Shown piece after piece: positions 44,294-53,756 of a DNA stretch of 60,720 nucleotides (its first letter is position 1; each line of letters starts with the position of its first letter). The DNA is taken from contig REEN01000056.1 in assembly GCA_007695015.1 (NCBI GenBank), positions 1 through 60,720 of the forward strand, in the 5' to 3' direction. Source of the stretch: Marinilabiliales bacterium. Its GTDB lineage: Bacteria; Bacteroidota; Bacteroidia; Bacteroidales; PUMT01. The translations under genes were made by a program, and so were the position numbers. The notes below the pieces were generated by a model, which saw only the letters and a program-made list of their open reading frames with translations, ran no database searches and was not told the origin of the DNA.

Positions 44294-44649
44294 AACCCGA
44301 TTTTTATGAGATATTTGCGGAAATAAATATAGTAAATATTGAAATGTAAAGCCTGTTTTACTGGCAATACGGCAGTTAACTTATTCACAATTTATCAATA
44401 GCTTAGCGTTTGGCTGCATGTTAACTTACTGATGATGTGATTTATGCGTAGCACAATTAAGACAGGCAAACAGCATCGGGCGGTAACCACTACCGGCTCA
44501 TTGAGGAGAAAATTTACCAACTCATGGAGTAAAAATATCATCATTACCTTCCTGGTTAGGTAAGATTGCATGAAAAAATGTATTTTAGCGCAATTCCGGG
44601 TAGCCGGAATTATTTGAAGTTACAGCGGAACAATACAATTAATTTCTCT
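44294..44649. other. Divergent intergenic region
   Basis: About 356 bases between the DUF1538 operon and the symporter gene. TATATTTA (minus strand, 44324-44331) and TAAGATTG (plus strand, 44561-44568) are one base off the -7 box in each direction. A 39-codon basic frame at 44444-44563 exists but has no support. No repeat seen. Confidence 0.3.
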
Positions 44650-45969
44650 ATGTGGAAAAAATGGAACAACCTCCCATTGTGGGGTAAGATCGTTGCAGGC
44701 ATGGGGGCCGGACTTGTCTGGGGTATGATGGCTGTTATTTTTGACTGGTCGCAGTTCAATGAGCACTGGATAAAGCCGTTTGGTACGATATTCCTCAACA
44801 TGCTCAGGCTGATTGCGGTTCCGCTCATTTTCGTATCTCTGGTAAAAGGGATGGCAAGCCTGACCGATATAGGCAAGCTTTCGCGAATCGGGCTGAAGAC
44901 TCTTGGCTTCTTTATGGCGTCAACGGTGGTGGCAATTACAGTGGGACTTCTGATAGTAAACGTAATGAAACCCGGACATGCCTTTCCCGATTCCCGGCGG
45001 GCCGAGATGCAGGAGCAGTATGCTGCATCGGTCGGTGCGACCGAGGCGGTTGCCGAACAGGTAAGGACAGGGGGACCCCTGGACTTCCTGGTCGAGATAG
45101 TGCCCGAAAATATTGTGAATGCAGCAAGCGATAACCGGAACATTCTGCAGATCATATTCTTTGCAATACTGTTCGGGCTGGCCGTGGCCCTGATCCCCCA
45201 TGAGAAGGTAAAGGCGGTTAAGGATGTTTTCGACGGACTGAATGATATTGTACTTAAGATAGTTGACCTGGTGATGAAAATTGCCCCCCTGGGGGTTTTT
45301 GCCCTTCTGGGCACCCTTGTAGTCGAGTTCACCGGCGATGACATAGCCGAGTCACTCGATCTGTTCGCCTCGCTGGGTCTCTATATAGTGGCTACCGTAA
45401 CCGGGTACCTTGTTATAATATTCATTGTTTATCCTCTGGTCATAAGGCTTACAACCCCTGTGCGCTACAAGGATTTCTACAAGGCCATCAGTCCCGCCCA
45501 GATGATCGCCTTTTCAACCAGCTCGAGTGCAGCTTCGCTGCCAATATCCATGGAGGTTGTAGAACGGGACCTTGGTGTTTCAAAGACAATATCGAGTTTT
45601 GTATTGCCTATAGGGACAACCATAAACATGGACGGAACCAGCCTTTACCAGGCTGTGGGTGCGGTATTTATTGCCCAGGCATTCGGCTTTGACCTTACCA
45701 TGGCACAACAGCTTACCATAGTTCTTACTGCAACCCTGGCTTCGATAGGCACCCCGGGTGTACCGGGAGGCGGGGTGGTGATGCTGGTCATTATTCTTAC
45801 TTCGGTCGGGCTTCCTGCCGAGGGTCTTGCAATGGTGCTCGCCCTTGACAGGCCTCTTGACATGCTGCGCACGGTGGTAAATGTGACGGGCAACTGTGCC
45901 GCATCAACTATAATTGCCAAAAGCGAGAATGAACTGAGCTACCCGCCGGTGAGGGAGTCTGATGCCTGA
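44650..45969 (+). CDS. Dicarboxylate/amino acid:cation symporter (DAACS)
   Basis: 439 residues from ATG 44650, chosen because MWKKWNNLPLWGKIVAGMGA is the normal start; upstream in-frame codons overlap a promoter-like box. Imports glutamate, aspartate or C4 acids with protons or sodium. Signature loops: SSSAASLPISMEVVERDLGV, TTINMDGTSLYQAVGAVFIA and GTPGVPGGGVVML, followed by the NVTGNCAASTIIA helix with the cation-binding Asn. About eight helices and two hairpins. Near the triple-PII/DUF1538 operon but divergently transcribed. Confidence 0.95.
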   Translation: MWKKWNNLPLWGKIVAGMGAGLVWGMMAVIFDWSQFNEHWIKPFGTIFLNMLRLIAVPLIFVSLVKGMASLTDIGKLSRIGLKTLGFFMASTVVAITVGLLIVNVMKPGHAFPDSRRAEMQEQYAASVGATEAVAEQVRTGGPLDFLVEIVPENIVNAASDNRNILQIIFFAILFGLAVALIPHEKVKAVKDVFDGLNDIVLKIVDLVMKIAPLGVFALLGTLVVEFTGDDIAESLDLFASLGLYIVATVTGYLVIIFIVYPLVIRLTTPVRYKDFYKAISPAQMIAFSTSSSAASLPISMEVVERDLGVSKTISSFVLPIGTTINMDGTSLYQAVGAVFIAQAFGFDLTMAQQLTIVLTATLASIGTPGVPGGGVVMLVIILTSVGLPAEGLAMVLALDRPLDMLRTVVNVTGNCAASTIIAKSENELSYPPVRESDA

Positions 45970-46138
45970 TCGTTGCGGTGCATTTTATACCGGATTTTAC
46001 GCGCATTATGGTTCGTTCACCAATCCAGGAACGGACGAGACGATTGATTTAAAGTTTCACATACCGCTCATTATCTCGTGTAAAATCGTTATTTTTATGC
46101 ACCTTATAGGCTGAAGCGTATTGTAATGCAAGTCGGAT

Positions 46139-47611
46139 ATGAGTTACCTCTCTTCATTATCGGATTCATGGAGCACGTTCTTTTTCGTTCTGAACGTGAT
46201 CTACCTTACTACAGCCATTCTTGTGGCCATTTCGGTAATACTGGATAACCGAAATCCTACCAAGACAATTTCATGGGTGGTGGTTCTCTTTGTCTTGCCG
46301 GTACTCGGACTAATCTTCTATTTTATGGTGGGCAAGAACTACCGGAAAGAGAAGATTTTTTCAAGGAAGGGATTGAAGGATTTCGAGAGGATACGTAACC
46401 TGAGCGACAATCAGATCATCGAGCTGCAGGAACAGGATTATATCGAAAATGAAAAGGTGCGGGAAAAGCTGCCGATCATCAACCTTCTGCTTCGTAACAG
46501 CAAGGCTCTGCTTACCACCCGAAACCGTGTGGAGATTTTGAACAACGGCGATCAGACTTTCGCCTCGATCATATCTGAGCTTAAGAAGGCAAAGGACCAT
46601 ATCCACCTGGAATATTACATAATTGACGATGACGGAATAGGTAATGAGATAAGGGAGCTGCTGATTGCCAAGTCGGTCGAAGGTGTAAAAGTACGTATCA
46701 TATATGATGATGTGGGGTGCTGGAAACTGGGGAAGAAATTCCTTGGGAGCCTGAAAAATGCCGGAGTTGAACTTTACCCCTTTATGCCCGTGCGTTTTCC
46801 GTTCCTTGCAAACCGGATCAACTACCGCAACCACAGGAAGATCATAGTTATTGACGGGAATATTGGGTTTGTAGGGGGGATAAATATAGCAGACAGGTAC
46901 ATAGTGGGCAGTGAAGATATCCCATTCTGGAGGGATACCCACATGAAGATAGAGGGAGAGGCTGTGAACTCCCTGCAGGTGGTATTCCTGATCGACTGGT
47001 ATTTTGTTTCGGGAAAAATAGTGAGCAACCGTTCCTATTTCCCCAAATCCCGGATCAGAAACAGGCAGCTTGTGCAGATAACAGCGAGCGGACCGGACTC
47101 GGACTGGGCAAGCATAATGCAGGCGTACTTCAGCGCCATAAGCACTGCCAGGCATTATATCTATATAACCGTACCCTATTTCATTCCCAATGAGAGCATA
47201 CTGACAGCACTCAAGACTGCTGCACTCAGTGGTATTGATGTCAGGATAATTATTCCGGGCAGATCAGATTCCGTTCTGGCCTATAACGGTACGATGTCAT
47301 ACGTGGAGGAGCTGCTGGAGGCGGGGATCAGGGTTTTTGCCTACCAGAAAGGATTTGTGCACAGCAAGCTGATAATGGTTGACGATGTGTTTGCATCGGT
47401 AGGAACTGCAAATATGGATATCAGGAGTTTTGACGATAATTTTGAAATAAACGCACTGGTATATGATGAGGGACTCTGCAATGAGCTGAAGGAGTCTTTT
47501 CTGAGTGATATCGGTAACTGCACTGAGATTGAGCTGGGAATTCATGCCAGACGGGGGTTCCGGAAGAGGTTCGTCGAGTCTTTTGCCCGGATCTTCAGTC
47601 CCCTGCTTTGA
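46139..47611 (+). CDS. cls: Cardiolipin synthase (phospholipase D family)
   Basis: 490 residues. Joins two phosphatidylglycerols to form cardiolipin. Two N-terminal membrane helices (about 15-37 and 45-65, the second containing FVLPVLGLIFYFMVGKNYR), then two PLD domains with HKD motifs NHRKIIVIDG (first) and VHSKLIMVDD (second), each followed by the usual Gly-Gly or Gly-Thr-Asn residues (GFVGGINIAD, VGTANMDIRSF). Length and layout are those of bacterial Cls. The gene has no close partner. Confidence 0.95.
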   Translation: MSYLSSLSDSWSTFFFVLNVIYLTTAILVAISVILDNRNPTKTISWVVVLFVLPVLGLIFYFMVGKNYRKEKIFSRKGLKDFERIRNLSDNQIIELQEQDYIENEKVREKLPIINLLLRNSKALLTTRNRVEILNNGDQTFASIISELKKAKDHIHLEYYIIDDDGIGNEIRELLIAKSVEGVKVRIIYDDVGCWKLGKKFLGSLKNAGVELYPFMPVRFPFLANRINYRNHRKIIVIDGNIGFVGGINIADRYIVGSEDIPFWRDTHMKIEGEAVNSLQVVFLIDWYFVSGKIVSNRSYFPKSRIRNRQLVQITASGPDSDWASIMQAYFSAISTARHYIYITVPYFIPNESILTALKTAALSGIDVRIIIPGRSDSVLAYNGTMSYVEELLEAGIRVFAYQKGFVHSKLIMVDDVFASVGTANMDIRSFDDNFEINALVYDEGLCNELKESFLSDIGNCTEIELGIHARRGFRKRFVESFARIFSPLL

Positions 47612-47726
47612 TAAAGGTTATTTGTCATCCGCTGATAATCAGTGCCTGGCAATACAACATTATCCAGGTTTGTTATTTTTACTAAATTTAAACCAAATAA
47701 GCATGCTTTCTTTTTATCTATCCGTT

Positions 47727-47734
47727 TATCTTTG
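47727..47734 (+). promoter_or_regulatory. Bacteroidota -7 promoter box
   Basis: TATCTTTG matches TAnnTTTG exactly, 20 bases before the ATG at 47755. No clear -33 element. Confidence 0.55.
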
Positions 47735-47754
47735 ACATTTAAAATCTAAATAAG

Positions 47755-48858
47755 ATGAAACAGTTTGTACGAAGATCCATTATTATTCAGGCAGTTTTGC
47801 TTTCCGGTCTTTTCATGCAGAATGCATATTCACAGCTTGACCAGATGGGAAGACTCCTCACAGGAGGTGTAAGTGATGCCGAAAAGCTTGCAGAGGCTTA
47901 CCTGTCACCCTTTACAAATGCGTTCGGGGCAACGCTTAACGCTGGCTGGTACAACACTGCCAGGCCTCACAGGTTTCCGGGCTTTGACCTTACCCTGTCA
48001 GTTAATGTTGCATTAATACCCGATCAGGCCAAGTCCTTCGCTCCGGGTGAGCTCGGACTTAGTCACAATACCTATGTTACCGGTTCTCAGGTTACGCCTA
48101 CAATTGCTGGTGAAAAAGGTATGCAGCCATCTGCCCTGAGATTTACTGAAACAGTTTCAGGCGACGAGGTTACCCTGGCCGAGATCAACCTGCCTCAGGG
48201 TACCGGCCTGGGTTTTGTTCCGGCTCCGACACTTCAGCTCGGTATCGGCCTGCCATTTGGTACTGACATAATTGGAAGGTATATACCTGAAGTGGGACTT
48301 GGTGATATTGGCAGCCTGGGGCTTTGGGGTATCGGAGTGAAGCACAGCCTTAAACAGTGGATACCGGTTGTGCAGCGTTTACCGGTTGTCAATCTTTCGG
48401 TTATGGCGGGCTATACAAAATTCTACACAGGAGCTCCCCTCGATTTCAGTCCCGCCGATATCGGGGCGATTGACAATACTTCCATGGCTGTGGATTTCTC
48501 CGGTCAGAATCTTGATTTCGGGGTGGGAAGCTTCACTGCAAATGTCATTGCCTCGGCCGATATTCCTTTTATAACAGGGTATCTCGGACTCGGCATAAAT
48601 TCCACCAACACCACCCTTAAGATGACCGGCTGGTACCCGGTGCCTGCGGTTAACCCTGATAACATGCAGGTTGAGGTGACAGATGCCTCGGCACTGAAGG
48701 ATCCTGTTGACTTTAAGCTGAAGGGCGATACTGGTGGAATACAGCCACGGCTTACCGCAGGCTTCAAAGTCAAGCTGGCGGTAGTCCATATCCATTTTGA
48801 CTACACGTATGCCAATTACTCGGTGGTTACCGGGGGCATCGGTATAAGCGTAAGGTAA
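47755..48858 (+). CDS. Exported DUF6588-like protein, likely outer membrane
   Basis: 367 residues. Signal peptide to about residue 26 (FMQNAYSQ). The rest alternates in a barrel-like way with many Gly and aromatic residues (GATLNAGWYNTARPHRFPGF, VHIHFDYTYANYSVVTGGIG) and ends ISVR. It resembles DUF6588 proteins of Bacteroidota, whose role is unknown. No catalytic motif. The RelA/SpoT homolog follows 160 bases later, with a hairpin between. Confidence 0.75.
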   Translation: MKQFVRRSIIIQAVLLSGLFMQNAYSQLDQMGRLLTGGVSDAEKLAEAYLSPFTNAFGATLNAGWYNTARPHRFPGFDLTLSVNVALIPDQAKSFAPGELGLSHNTYVTGSQVTPTIAGEKGMQPSALRFTETVSGDEVTLAEINLPQGTGLGFVPAPTLQLGIGLPFGTDIIGRYIPEVGLGDIGSLGLWGIGVKHSLKQWIPVVQRLPVVNLSVMAGYTKFYTGAPLDFSPADIGAIDNTSMAVDFSGQNLDFGVGSFTANVIASADIPFITGYLGLGINSTNTTLKMTGWYPVPAVNPDNMQVEVTDASALKDPVDFKLKGDTGGIQPRLTAGFKVKLAVVHIHFDYTYANYSVVTGGIGISVR

Positions 48859-48919
48859 TTATCATGCACGGCTTGTAATATTCCGGTGAACGGGCCGGAA
48901 CACGATCCTGACTGCAGTA

Positions 48920-48939
48920 CTCCGGCCGGATTGCCGGAG
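48920..48939 (+). other. GC-rich hairpin
   Basis: CTCCGGC (48920-48926) and GCCGGAG (48933-48939) form a 7-base stem with a 6-base loop in the 160-base gap before the RelA/SpoT gene. No T tract follows. May be a terminator remnant or mRNA structure. Confidence 0.35.
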
Positions 48940-49018
48940 ACTCTGCCGGCAGGAGTTCAGCATAACTGGCCAGTGCCGCCAGGACTTTAACAAAGGATGG
49001 TCGCAGGTTTATTCAGAT

Positions 49019-51244
49019 ATGATAGATAAGATAGACAAAGATGTCCTTCCTGAAGAGGTGAAGACCGGTATACTCAACAGGTACAGGGGACTGCTGAGAG
49101 CTTGCAGGAAATGTGTGACCCGGGCAGATACTGTAAAGATCAGGAAGGCTTTCAATTCCGCACTTGTTGCACATCTTCAGAAAAAGCGGGACTCGGGCGA
49201 TCCGTATATTTACCATCCAATTGCAGTAGCCCGTATCGCCGTTGAGGAGATAGGGCTTGGATCTACTTCGGTCATATCTGCACTTCTGCATGAAACGGTA
49301 AGAGAAGGAGTTAACAGTCTCCAGGATATTGAAAAGGACTTTGGCAAACCCGTGAGGAACATTGTTGAGGGCCTTACCAAATTGTCGGAAATATCAGGGA
49401 TGAAAACCTCCCTGCAGGCTGAAAATTTCAGGAAGCTGCTGCTTACGATGTCGACCGATGTGAGGGTTATCCTGCTTAAACTGGCTGACAGGCTCGAGAA
49501 TATGCGGAACCTGGAGTACTCATCAGCCGAAAGGCAACTTAAAACGGCGTCGGAAACATTCTATCTCTATGCTCCGCTTGCACACCGCCTGGGCCTATAC
49601 AATATCAAGTCGGAGATGGAGGACCTGTCGATGAAATACACCAATCCTGATATATACCTTGATATAGACAGGAAGCTGAGGAATACAACAACCGCAAGGA
49701 ACAGGTTTATAAGAGAGTTTACAGAACCTATAAAGCAGGAACTTGCAAGTCAGGGGTTCAGTTTCGAGATAAAGGGGCGGACCAAGTCTGTCTATTCCAT
49801 CTGGAACAAGATGAAGAGGCAGCAGGCTGAGTTCAGCGAGGTGTACGATATTTTTGCCATCAGGATCATTATTGATACAGAACTGAAAAAAGAGAAGGCT
49901 GATTGCTGGAGGGTATATTCTGTGGTGACGGATTTTTATCAGCCCAATACAAACAGGATGAGGGACTGGATCTCAGTGCCCAAGTCAAATGGCTATGAAT
50001 CGCTGCATACCACAGTTGTCGGTCCCGGAGGAAAATTCGTAGAGGTACAGATACGTACACGCCGGATGGATGAGATCGCGGAGAAAGGTCTTGCCGCACA
50101 CTGGAAATACAAGGGAGAGGGGATTGACAGGGGCCTGGGAGAATGGCTCACACACATAAGGGAGGTTTTGGAAAATCCGGAGCCGAGTGCACTCGAATTT
50201 GTCGATAACTTCAAGCTTAACCTTTACAGTGAAGAGGTATTCGTATTTACCCCCAATGGCGACCTGAAGCGTTTTCCTGCCGGGGCCACCGTGCTTGATT
50301 TTGCATTTGAGATTCACAGCGATGTGGGCAGTACCTGTGTAGGAGCAAAGGTGAACGGGAAAAATGTACCCATAAAACAGGTGCTGCAGAACGGCGACCA
50401 GATCTCGATTCTCACATCCAAAAACCAGAGGCCAAAGATAGACTGGCTGAACTGGGTGGTGACGGCAAAGGCGCGGACAAAGATCAAGAATAGCATAAAG
50501 GAGGAGAGGCAGGTGGAATCTGACGCCGGCAAGGAGTTGCTGAGCCGCCGGCTGAAGAACTGGAAGATCGGGTTTCCTGACAGGATAAAAACCAGGGTGC
50601 TGAAGCATTACAAGGTGAAGACATCATTTGACTTCTTTTACCTGATTGGTTCCGGGCGCATTGATCCTGCTGATGTCAAGGAGTTGATCATCAGGCTTGA
50701 ACAAAAGGAGAGGGAGCAGGCGGCAGGACACCCGGATGAGTCCGCCGAACAGGAGTTGCCTGCAGACGGTGTCCAGGTTGAGAGGCAGGCCGATATACTA
50801 ATTATAGATGAAAGCCTCAACAACGTAGACTATAAACTTGCCCGTTGCTGCAACCCTGTATTTGGCGATCAGGTTTTCGGGTTTGTAAGCGTTAGCGACG
50901 GGATCAAGATACACCGGATAAGCTGTCCCAATGCCCCCTCAATGCTGAGCCGGTACGATTACAGGGTGGTAAAGGCACGGTGGACAAGCTCACCCGACAC
51001 CTCCAGTTTCCAGGTGATGATAAGGCTTAGCGGAATAGACGAGGTTGGCATAGTGAACAGGATTTCTGATGTTGTGTCAAAGGACCTTAAAATGACTCTG
51101 CGTTCAATAAGCATTGACTCTAACGATGGTATGTTTGACGGCGTGATAAGGGTTATAGTGAAAAATAAATACCAGCTCGACCTGCTGTTGCACAAGCTTT
51201 CCGGGATTAAAGCCGTGAACAGGGCCTCAAGGCTGGACAGATAG
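49019..51244 (+). CDS. RelA/SpoT homolog, probably synthetase-only
   Basis: 741 residues. Makes (p)ppGpp in the stringent response. N-terminal hydrolase-type fold: His66 (IYHPIAVA) and KLADRLENM are kept, but the metal and catalytic motif HDxxED reads HETVRE (91-96), so Asp is Glu and the Glu-Asp pair is Arg-Glu; hydrolysis is doubtful. Synthetase residues are intact: RTKSVYSIWNKM, YDIFAIRIIID, NRMRDWISVPKSNGYESLHT and EVQIRTRRMDEIAEKGLAAH. TGS (about 395-460), zinc-finger-like CCNPVFGDQV with IHRISCPNA (about 600-650) and a C-terminal ACT domain (about 665-740) follow. A separate hydrolase would be needed elsewhere in the genome. Confidence 0.93.
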   Translation: MIDKIDKDVLPEEVKTGILNRYRGLLRACRKCVTRADTVKIRKAFNSALVAHLQKKRDSGDPYIYHPIAVARIAVEEIGLGSTSVISALLHETVREGVNSLQDIEKDFGKPVRNIVEGLTKLSEISGMKTSLQAENFRKLLLTMSTDVRVILLKLADRLENMRNLEYSSAERQLKTASETFYLYAPLAHRLGLYNIKSEMEDLSMKYTNPDIYLDIDRKLRNTTTARNRFIREFTEPIKQELASQGFSFEIKGRTKSVYSIWNKMKRQQAEFSEVYDIFAIRIIIDTELKKEKADCWRVYSVVTDFYQPNTNRMRDWISVPKSNGYESLHTTVVGPGGKFVEVQIRTRRMDEIAEKGLAAHWKYKGEGIDRGLGEWLTHIREVLENPEPSALEFVDNFKLNLYSEEVFVFTPNGDLKRFPAGATVLDFAFEIHSDVGSTCVGAKVNGKNVPIKQVLQNGDQISILTSKNQRPKIDWLNWVVTAKARTKIKNSIKEERQVESDAGKELLSRRLKNWKIGFPDRIKTRVLKHYKVKTSFDFFYLIGSGRIDPADVKELIIRLEQKEREQAAGHPDESAEQELPADGVQVERQADILIIDESLNNVDYKLARCCNPVFGDQVFGFVSVSDGIKIHRISCPNAPSMLSRYDYRVVKARWTSSPDTSSFQVMIRLSGIDEVGIVNRISDVVSKDLKMTLRSISIDSNDGMFDGVIRVIVKNKYQLDLLLHKLSGIKAVNRASRLDR

Positions 51245-51328
51245 ACCGGAGAAAGGTGTTTTAATAATATTTGTTTTGCAGTTACGTTATCTTTACAGTA
51301 ATTTTATGGCAGGTAATATAAAGTCATT

Positions 51329-52018
51329 ATGAGAACTTCACGCTTCATTAATCTGGTAATTGCTCTCTGGCTGATCTCTGTGGCGGCCGTTTCCCAGGGT
51401 TTGTTCAGCACCGGGAATGCCAGGGGTGCAGGACTTATTTCGGGCAACCTGCCTGAAAACAGCCGTTTCGGAATGGAAATGGGTACATCATTCACCTCAT
51501 TTTCAGGTGGTGGGGGGATGACCGGCAGTTACATAGCCCCGCTGTTCGAGTATGACCTGAATCCCTCTTTTACAATTATAACAGGCGGTACTATTGCCTT
51601 TAACCGTTACAGCGACATGCAGCAGCCACTTGTTATGAACAACAATATGCCGCATGTTCAGCAGCAGGGGCCTGCTGACTATTCACTGTTCATGTCGGGA
51701 AGGTACATGGTTAACGAAAACCTGGCTGTTACAGGTACTGTTTTCAGGGAAGAGGGCCAGCTTCCGCTCCTGATGATGATGAATCCGGCACTGGGAGGCT
51801 ACGGCAGCCAGGGGATGATGATGAACCCGGCGTTGGGAGAATACAGAAGCCATGGGATGGTTATGGGCCTGGAATACAAAATTACCGAGAACCTGCGGTT
51901 TGGTGCAGAGGTCGGAATGAACAGGACGAACAACCCTTACCATCTGTGGGCGCCATACTCAGATCCTTTCGGTAACAGGAGACATAACCGTACCAGAAAT
52001 ATGTTCTCACCCTTCTGA
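51329..52018 (+). CDS. Exported Met/Asn-rich protein with internal duplication
   Basis: 229 residues. Signal peptide (MRTSRFINLVIALWLISVAAVSQG). The middle is barrel-like, with FEYDLNPSFTIITGGTIAF and DYSLFMSGRYMVNENLAVTG, consistent with an outer membrane or surface protein. A 14-residue unit MMMNPALGGYGSQG is directly repeated as MMMNPALGEYRSHG. The end is basic (NRRHNRTRNMFSPF). I recognise no family. TATCTTTA at 51288-51295, one base off the -7 box, may be its promoter. Confidence 0.7.
   Translation: MRTSRFINLVIALWLISVAAVSQGLFSTGNARGAGLISGNLPENSRFGMEMGTSFTSFSGGGGMTGSYIAPLFEYDLNPSFTIITGGTIAFNRYSDMQQPLVMNNNMPHVQQQGPADYSLFMSGRYMVNENLAVTGTVFREEGQLPLLMMMNPALGGYGSQGMMMNPALGEYRSHGMVMGLEYKITENLRFGAEVGMNRTNNPYHLWAPYSDPFGNRRHNRTRNMFSPF
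51773..51856 (+). repeat. Two tandem 42-base coding repeats
   Basis: Units at 51773-51814 and 51815-51856 encode MMMNPALGGYGSQG and MMMNPALGEYRSHG. The DNA is similar but not identical, so the duplication is not recent. Further Met residues follow. Confidence 0.8.
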
Positions 52019-52035
52019 ACCCGCCATAACACCTT

Positions 52036-52947
52036 ATGTATGATATAATAGGTGATGTTCACGGAAATGCGGAAGCTCTTAAGAAGCTTCTGAATAAACT
52101 GGGGTATTCCAAAAAATCCGGTTATTACTGTCACCCACATCGCAAAGCGGTTTTTACAGGCGATTTTGTCAACCGGGGCGGTAAAGTACGCCAGACCTTG
52201 AAGATAGTCAAGAGGATGACCGAGAACAGGGCAGCCTTTGCAGTGATGGGGAACCACGAGTACAACCTTATCTGCTATCATACCAAATCGACCGGCAGGG
52301 GATACCTCCGCAGGCACAATTCGGCGTCGCGGACTCTTTTTTCTCCTACCCACAAGGCTTTTTCCAATTACCGGCAGGAGTGGGAGGAATACCTTGACTG
52401 GATGAAGCAGTTACCGCTGTTCCTTGAGTTCGAACATTTCAGGGTGGTCCATGCCTGCTGGGACAAGCGTGTTATAAAGTTTGTAAGGAGAAACCTTCCG
52501 GGGAACCGGATGACCGAATCTTTCCTGCACAATTCTGCCCGGGAAGGCACCATAGAGCAAAATGTGGCAGAGGTCCTGTTGTCGGGTGTGGAGATACCTG
52601 CAGGAAGTCTGACAACCGTGATAAACCAGACGGGAAAACCGGCAGAAAGCTTACGGATAAAATGGTGGATGGAGCCCAAAAAATACAGGCTGGCAGAGGT
52701 CGCCCTGGGTGATTACCAGATCCGGCCTAACCGGTTTATAAACGGGCGAGAAGAAAAAGCATTTATACCCTACCATGAGAACAGGAGGCCGCTTTTTATA
52801 GGGCATTACTGCCTCCGCGAGGAACCGGGAATCCAATCGCCCAATATCTGCTGCGTAGATTACTGCTGTTACAGGAAGGGCAGGCTTGCAGCATACCGGT
52901 TTGACGGCGAACTCAGTCTAAAAACCGAAAAGCTTGTTGCAGTATGA
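52036..52947 (+). CDS. Metallophosphoesterase (PrpE/ApaH-like)
   Basis: 303 residues, cytoplasmic. Calcineurin-type phosphatase motifs in order: DIIGDVHGNAEAL, VFTGDFVNRGGKV, FAVMGNHEYNLI, and later VVHACWD; together these hold the two-metal site. In GDFVNRG the usual Asp of the GDxVDRG motif is Asn, though the metal-binding Asp is kept. Targets could be protein phosphates or dinucleotides; not decidable. It overlaps no neighbour and follows the previous gene by 17 bases, so may be co-transcribed. Confidence 0.9.
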   Translation: MYDIIGDVHGNAEALKKLLNKLGYSKKSGYYCHPHRKAVFTGDFVNRGGKVRQTLKIVKRMTENRAAFAVMGNHEYNLICYHTKSTGRGYLRRHNSASRTLFSPTHKAFSNYRQEWEEYLDWMKQLPLFLEFEHFRVVHACWDKRVIKFVRRNLPGNRMTESFLHNSAREGTIEQNVAEVLLSGVEIPAGSLTTVINQTGKPAESLRIKWWMEPKKYRLAEVALGDYQIRPNRFINGREEKAFIPYHENRRPLFIGHYCLREEPGIQSPNICCVDYCCYRKGRLAAYRFDGELSLKTEKLVAV

Positions 52948-53039
52948 TCTTTATTGTGGAGGGGCACAGCGGCAGTTTTTCGGTAAATGCTATGGCCAAA
53001 GGCTTTAACAGACCGCATGTTTAAACCAGGCTTATGACA

Positions 53040-53564
53040 TCAGCGGCAATGTTCCCTGAGCAGTTCTTCTGCCGGATAGTACCCCAGCTCCATGGCCGTG
53101 CCCAGATCATTGCAGGCGCCGACCATATATCTGACCTGGAGATGTGCTATACCTCTGCCGTACCATGCAATGGCATTTTCAGGCTCCAGCTCGGTCACCC
53201 GGCCATAATCGTCTATCGCCCCGTAGTAGTCTCCTGTATTATATCTTGAAGCGGCCCTGTTGAGGTAGGCCGGCGCGTACTTTTCGTTGACCTCAATTGA
53301 CCTGGTGAAGTCCTGGATAGCCCCCGGATCATCACCCGTCATGGCCCTTGATATACCCCTGTTGTTAAATGCGATACCCAGTCGTGGATTTGTCTCCAGG
53401 GCCATTGTGAATGCCTCTATTGCACCCTGGTAGTCTCCGAATTCGTGCCTGATGTTGCCAACTTCAAGAAATATCCTGTCGGTCTGCCCTGATAAATTCA
53501 GGGGAAGGGTGAGGAAAATTAACAGCACAACCTTGTTTATGATACTGACAGGATGCATTGTCAT
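53040..53564 (-). CDS. Exported tetratricopeptide-repeat protein
   Basis: 174 residues from ATG 53564 (a TTG one codon upstream and an ATG two codons downstream are alternatives). Signal peptide to about residue 27 (PLNLSGQ). Three to four TPR units follow, such as GDYQGAIEAFTMALETNPRL and YAPAYLNRAASRYNTGDYYG, which build a helical protein-binding scaffold. The last unit is shortened. Likely a periplasmic adaptor; its partner is unknown. Gene is divergent from the M14 peptidase gene. Confidence 0.88.
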   Translation of the reverse strand: MTMHPVSIINKVVLLIFLTLPLNLSGQTDRIFLEVGNIRHEFGDYQGAIEAFTMALETNPRLGIAFNNRGISRAMTGDDPGAIQDFTRSIEVNEKYAPAYLNRAASRYNTGDYYGAIDDYGRVTELEPENAIAWYGRGIAHLQVRYMVGACNDLGTAMELGYYPAEELLREHCR

Positions 53565-53756
53565 CAAGTTTGATTTGGCGGACTGGCCGGATTAAGGCCC
53601 GGATGTAAAAATAATTCTTTTTTGTGAAAGGTTTGCTATATTTAGCACCTGACTCTTCCGGTGGTCATTGTCAGATTATGCCGGTTCCCGGTGCCCCGGA
53701 TGGTGTATTGCGTGAGGAGATCACCGGATATCACTAAATTATTTAAATAAAAACTT

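Noticed and set aside
44444-44563. 39-codon basic open frame between the DUF1538 operon and the symporter
   Set aside because: No ribosome site, no hydrophobic or conserved pattern, and it ends on the -7-like box of the next gene.
46361-47155. 264-codon minus-strand frame inside the cardiolipin synthase gene
   Set aside because: Overlaps the PLD domains of a certain gene and has no recognisable domain.
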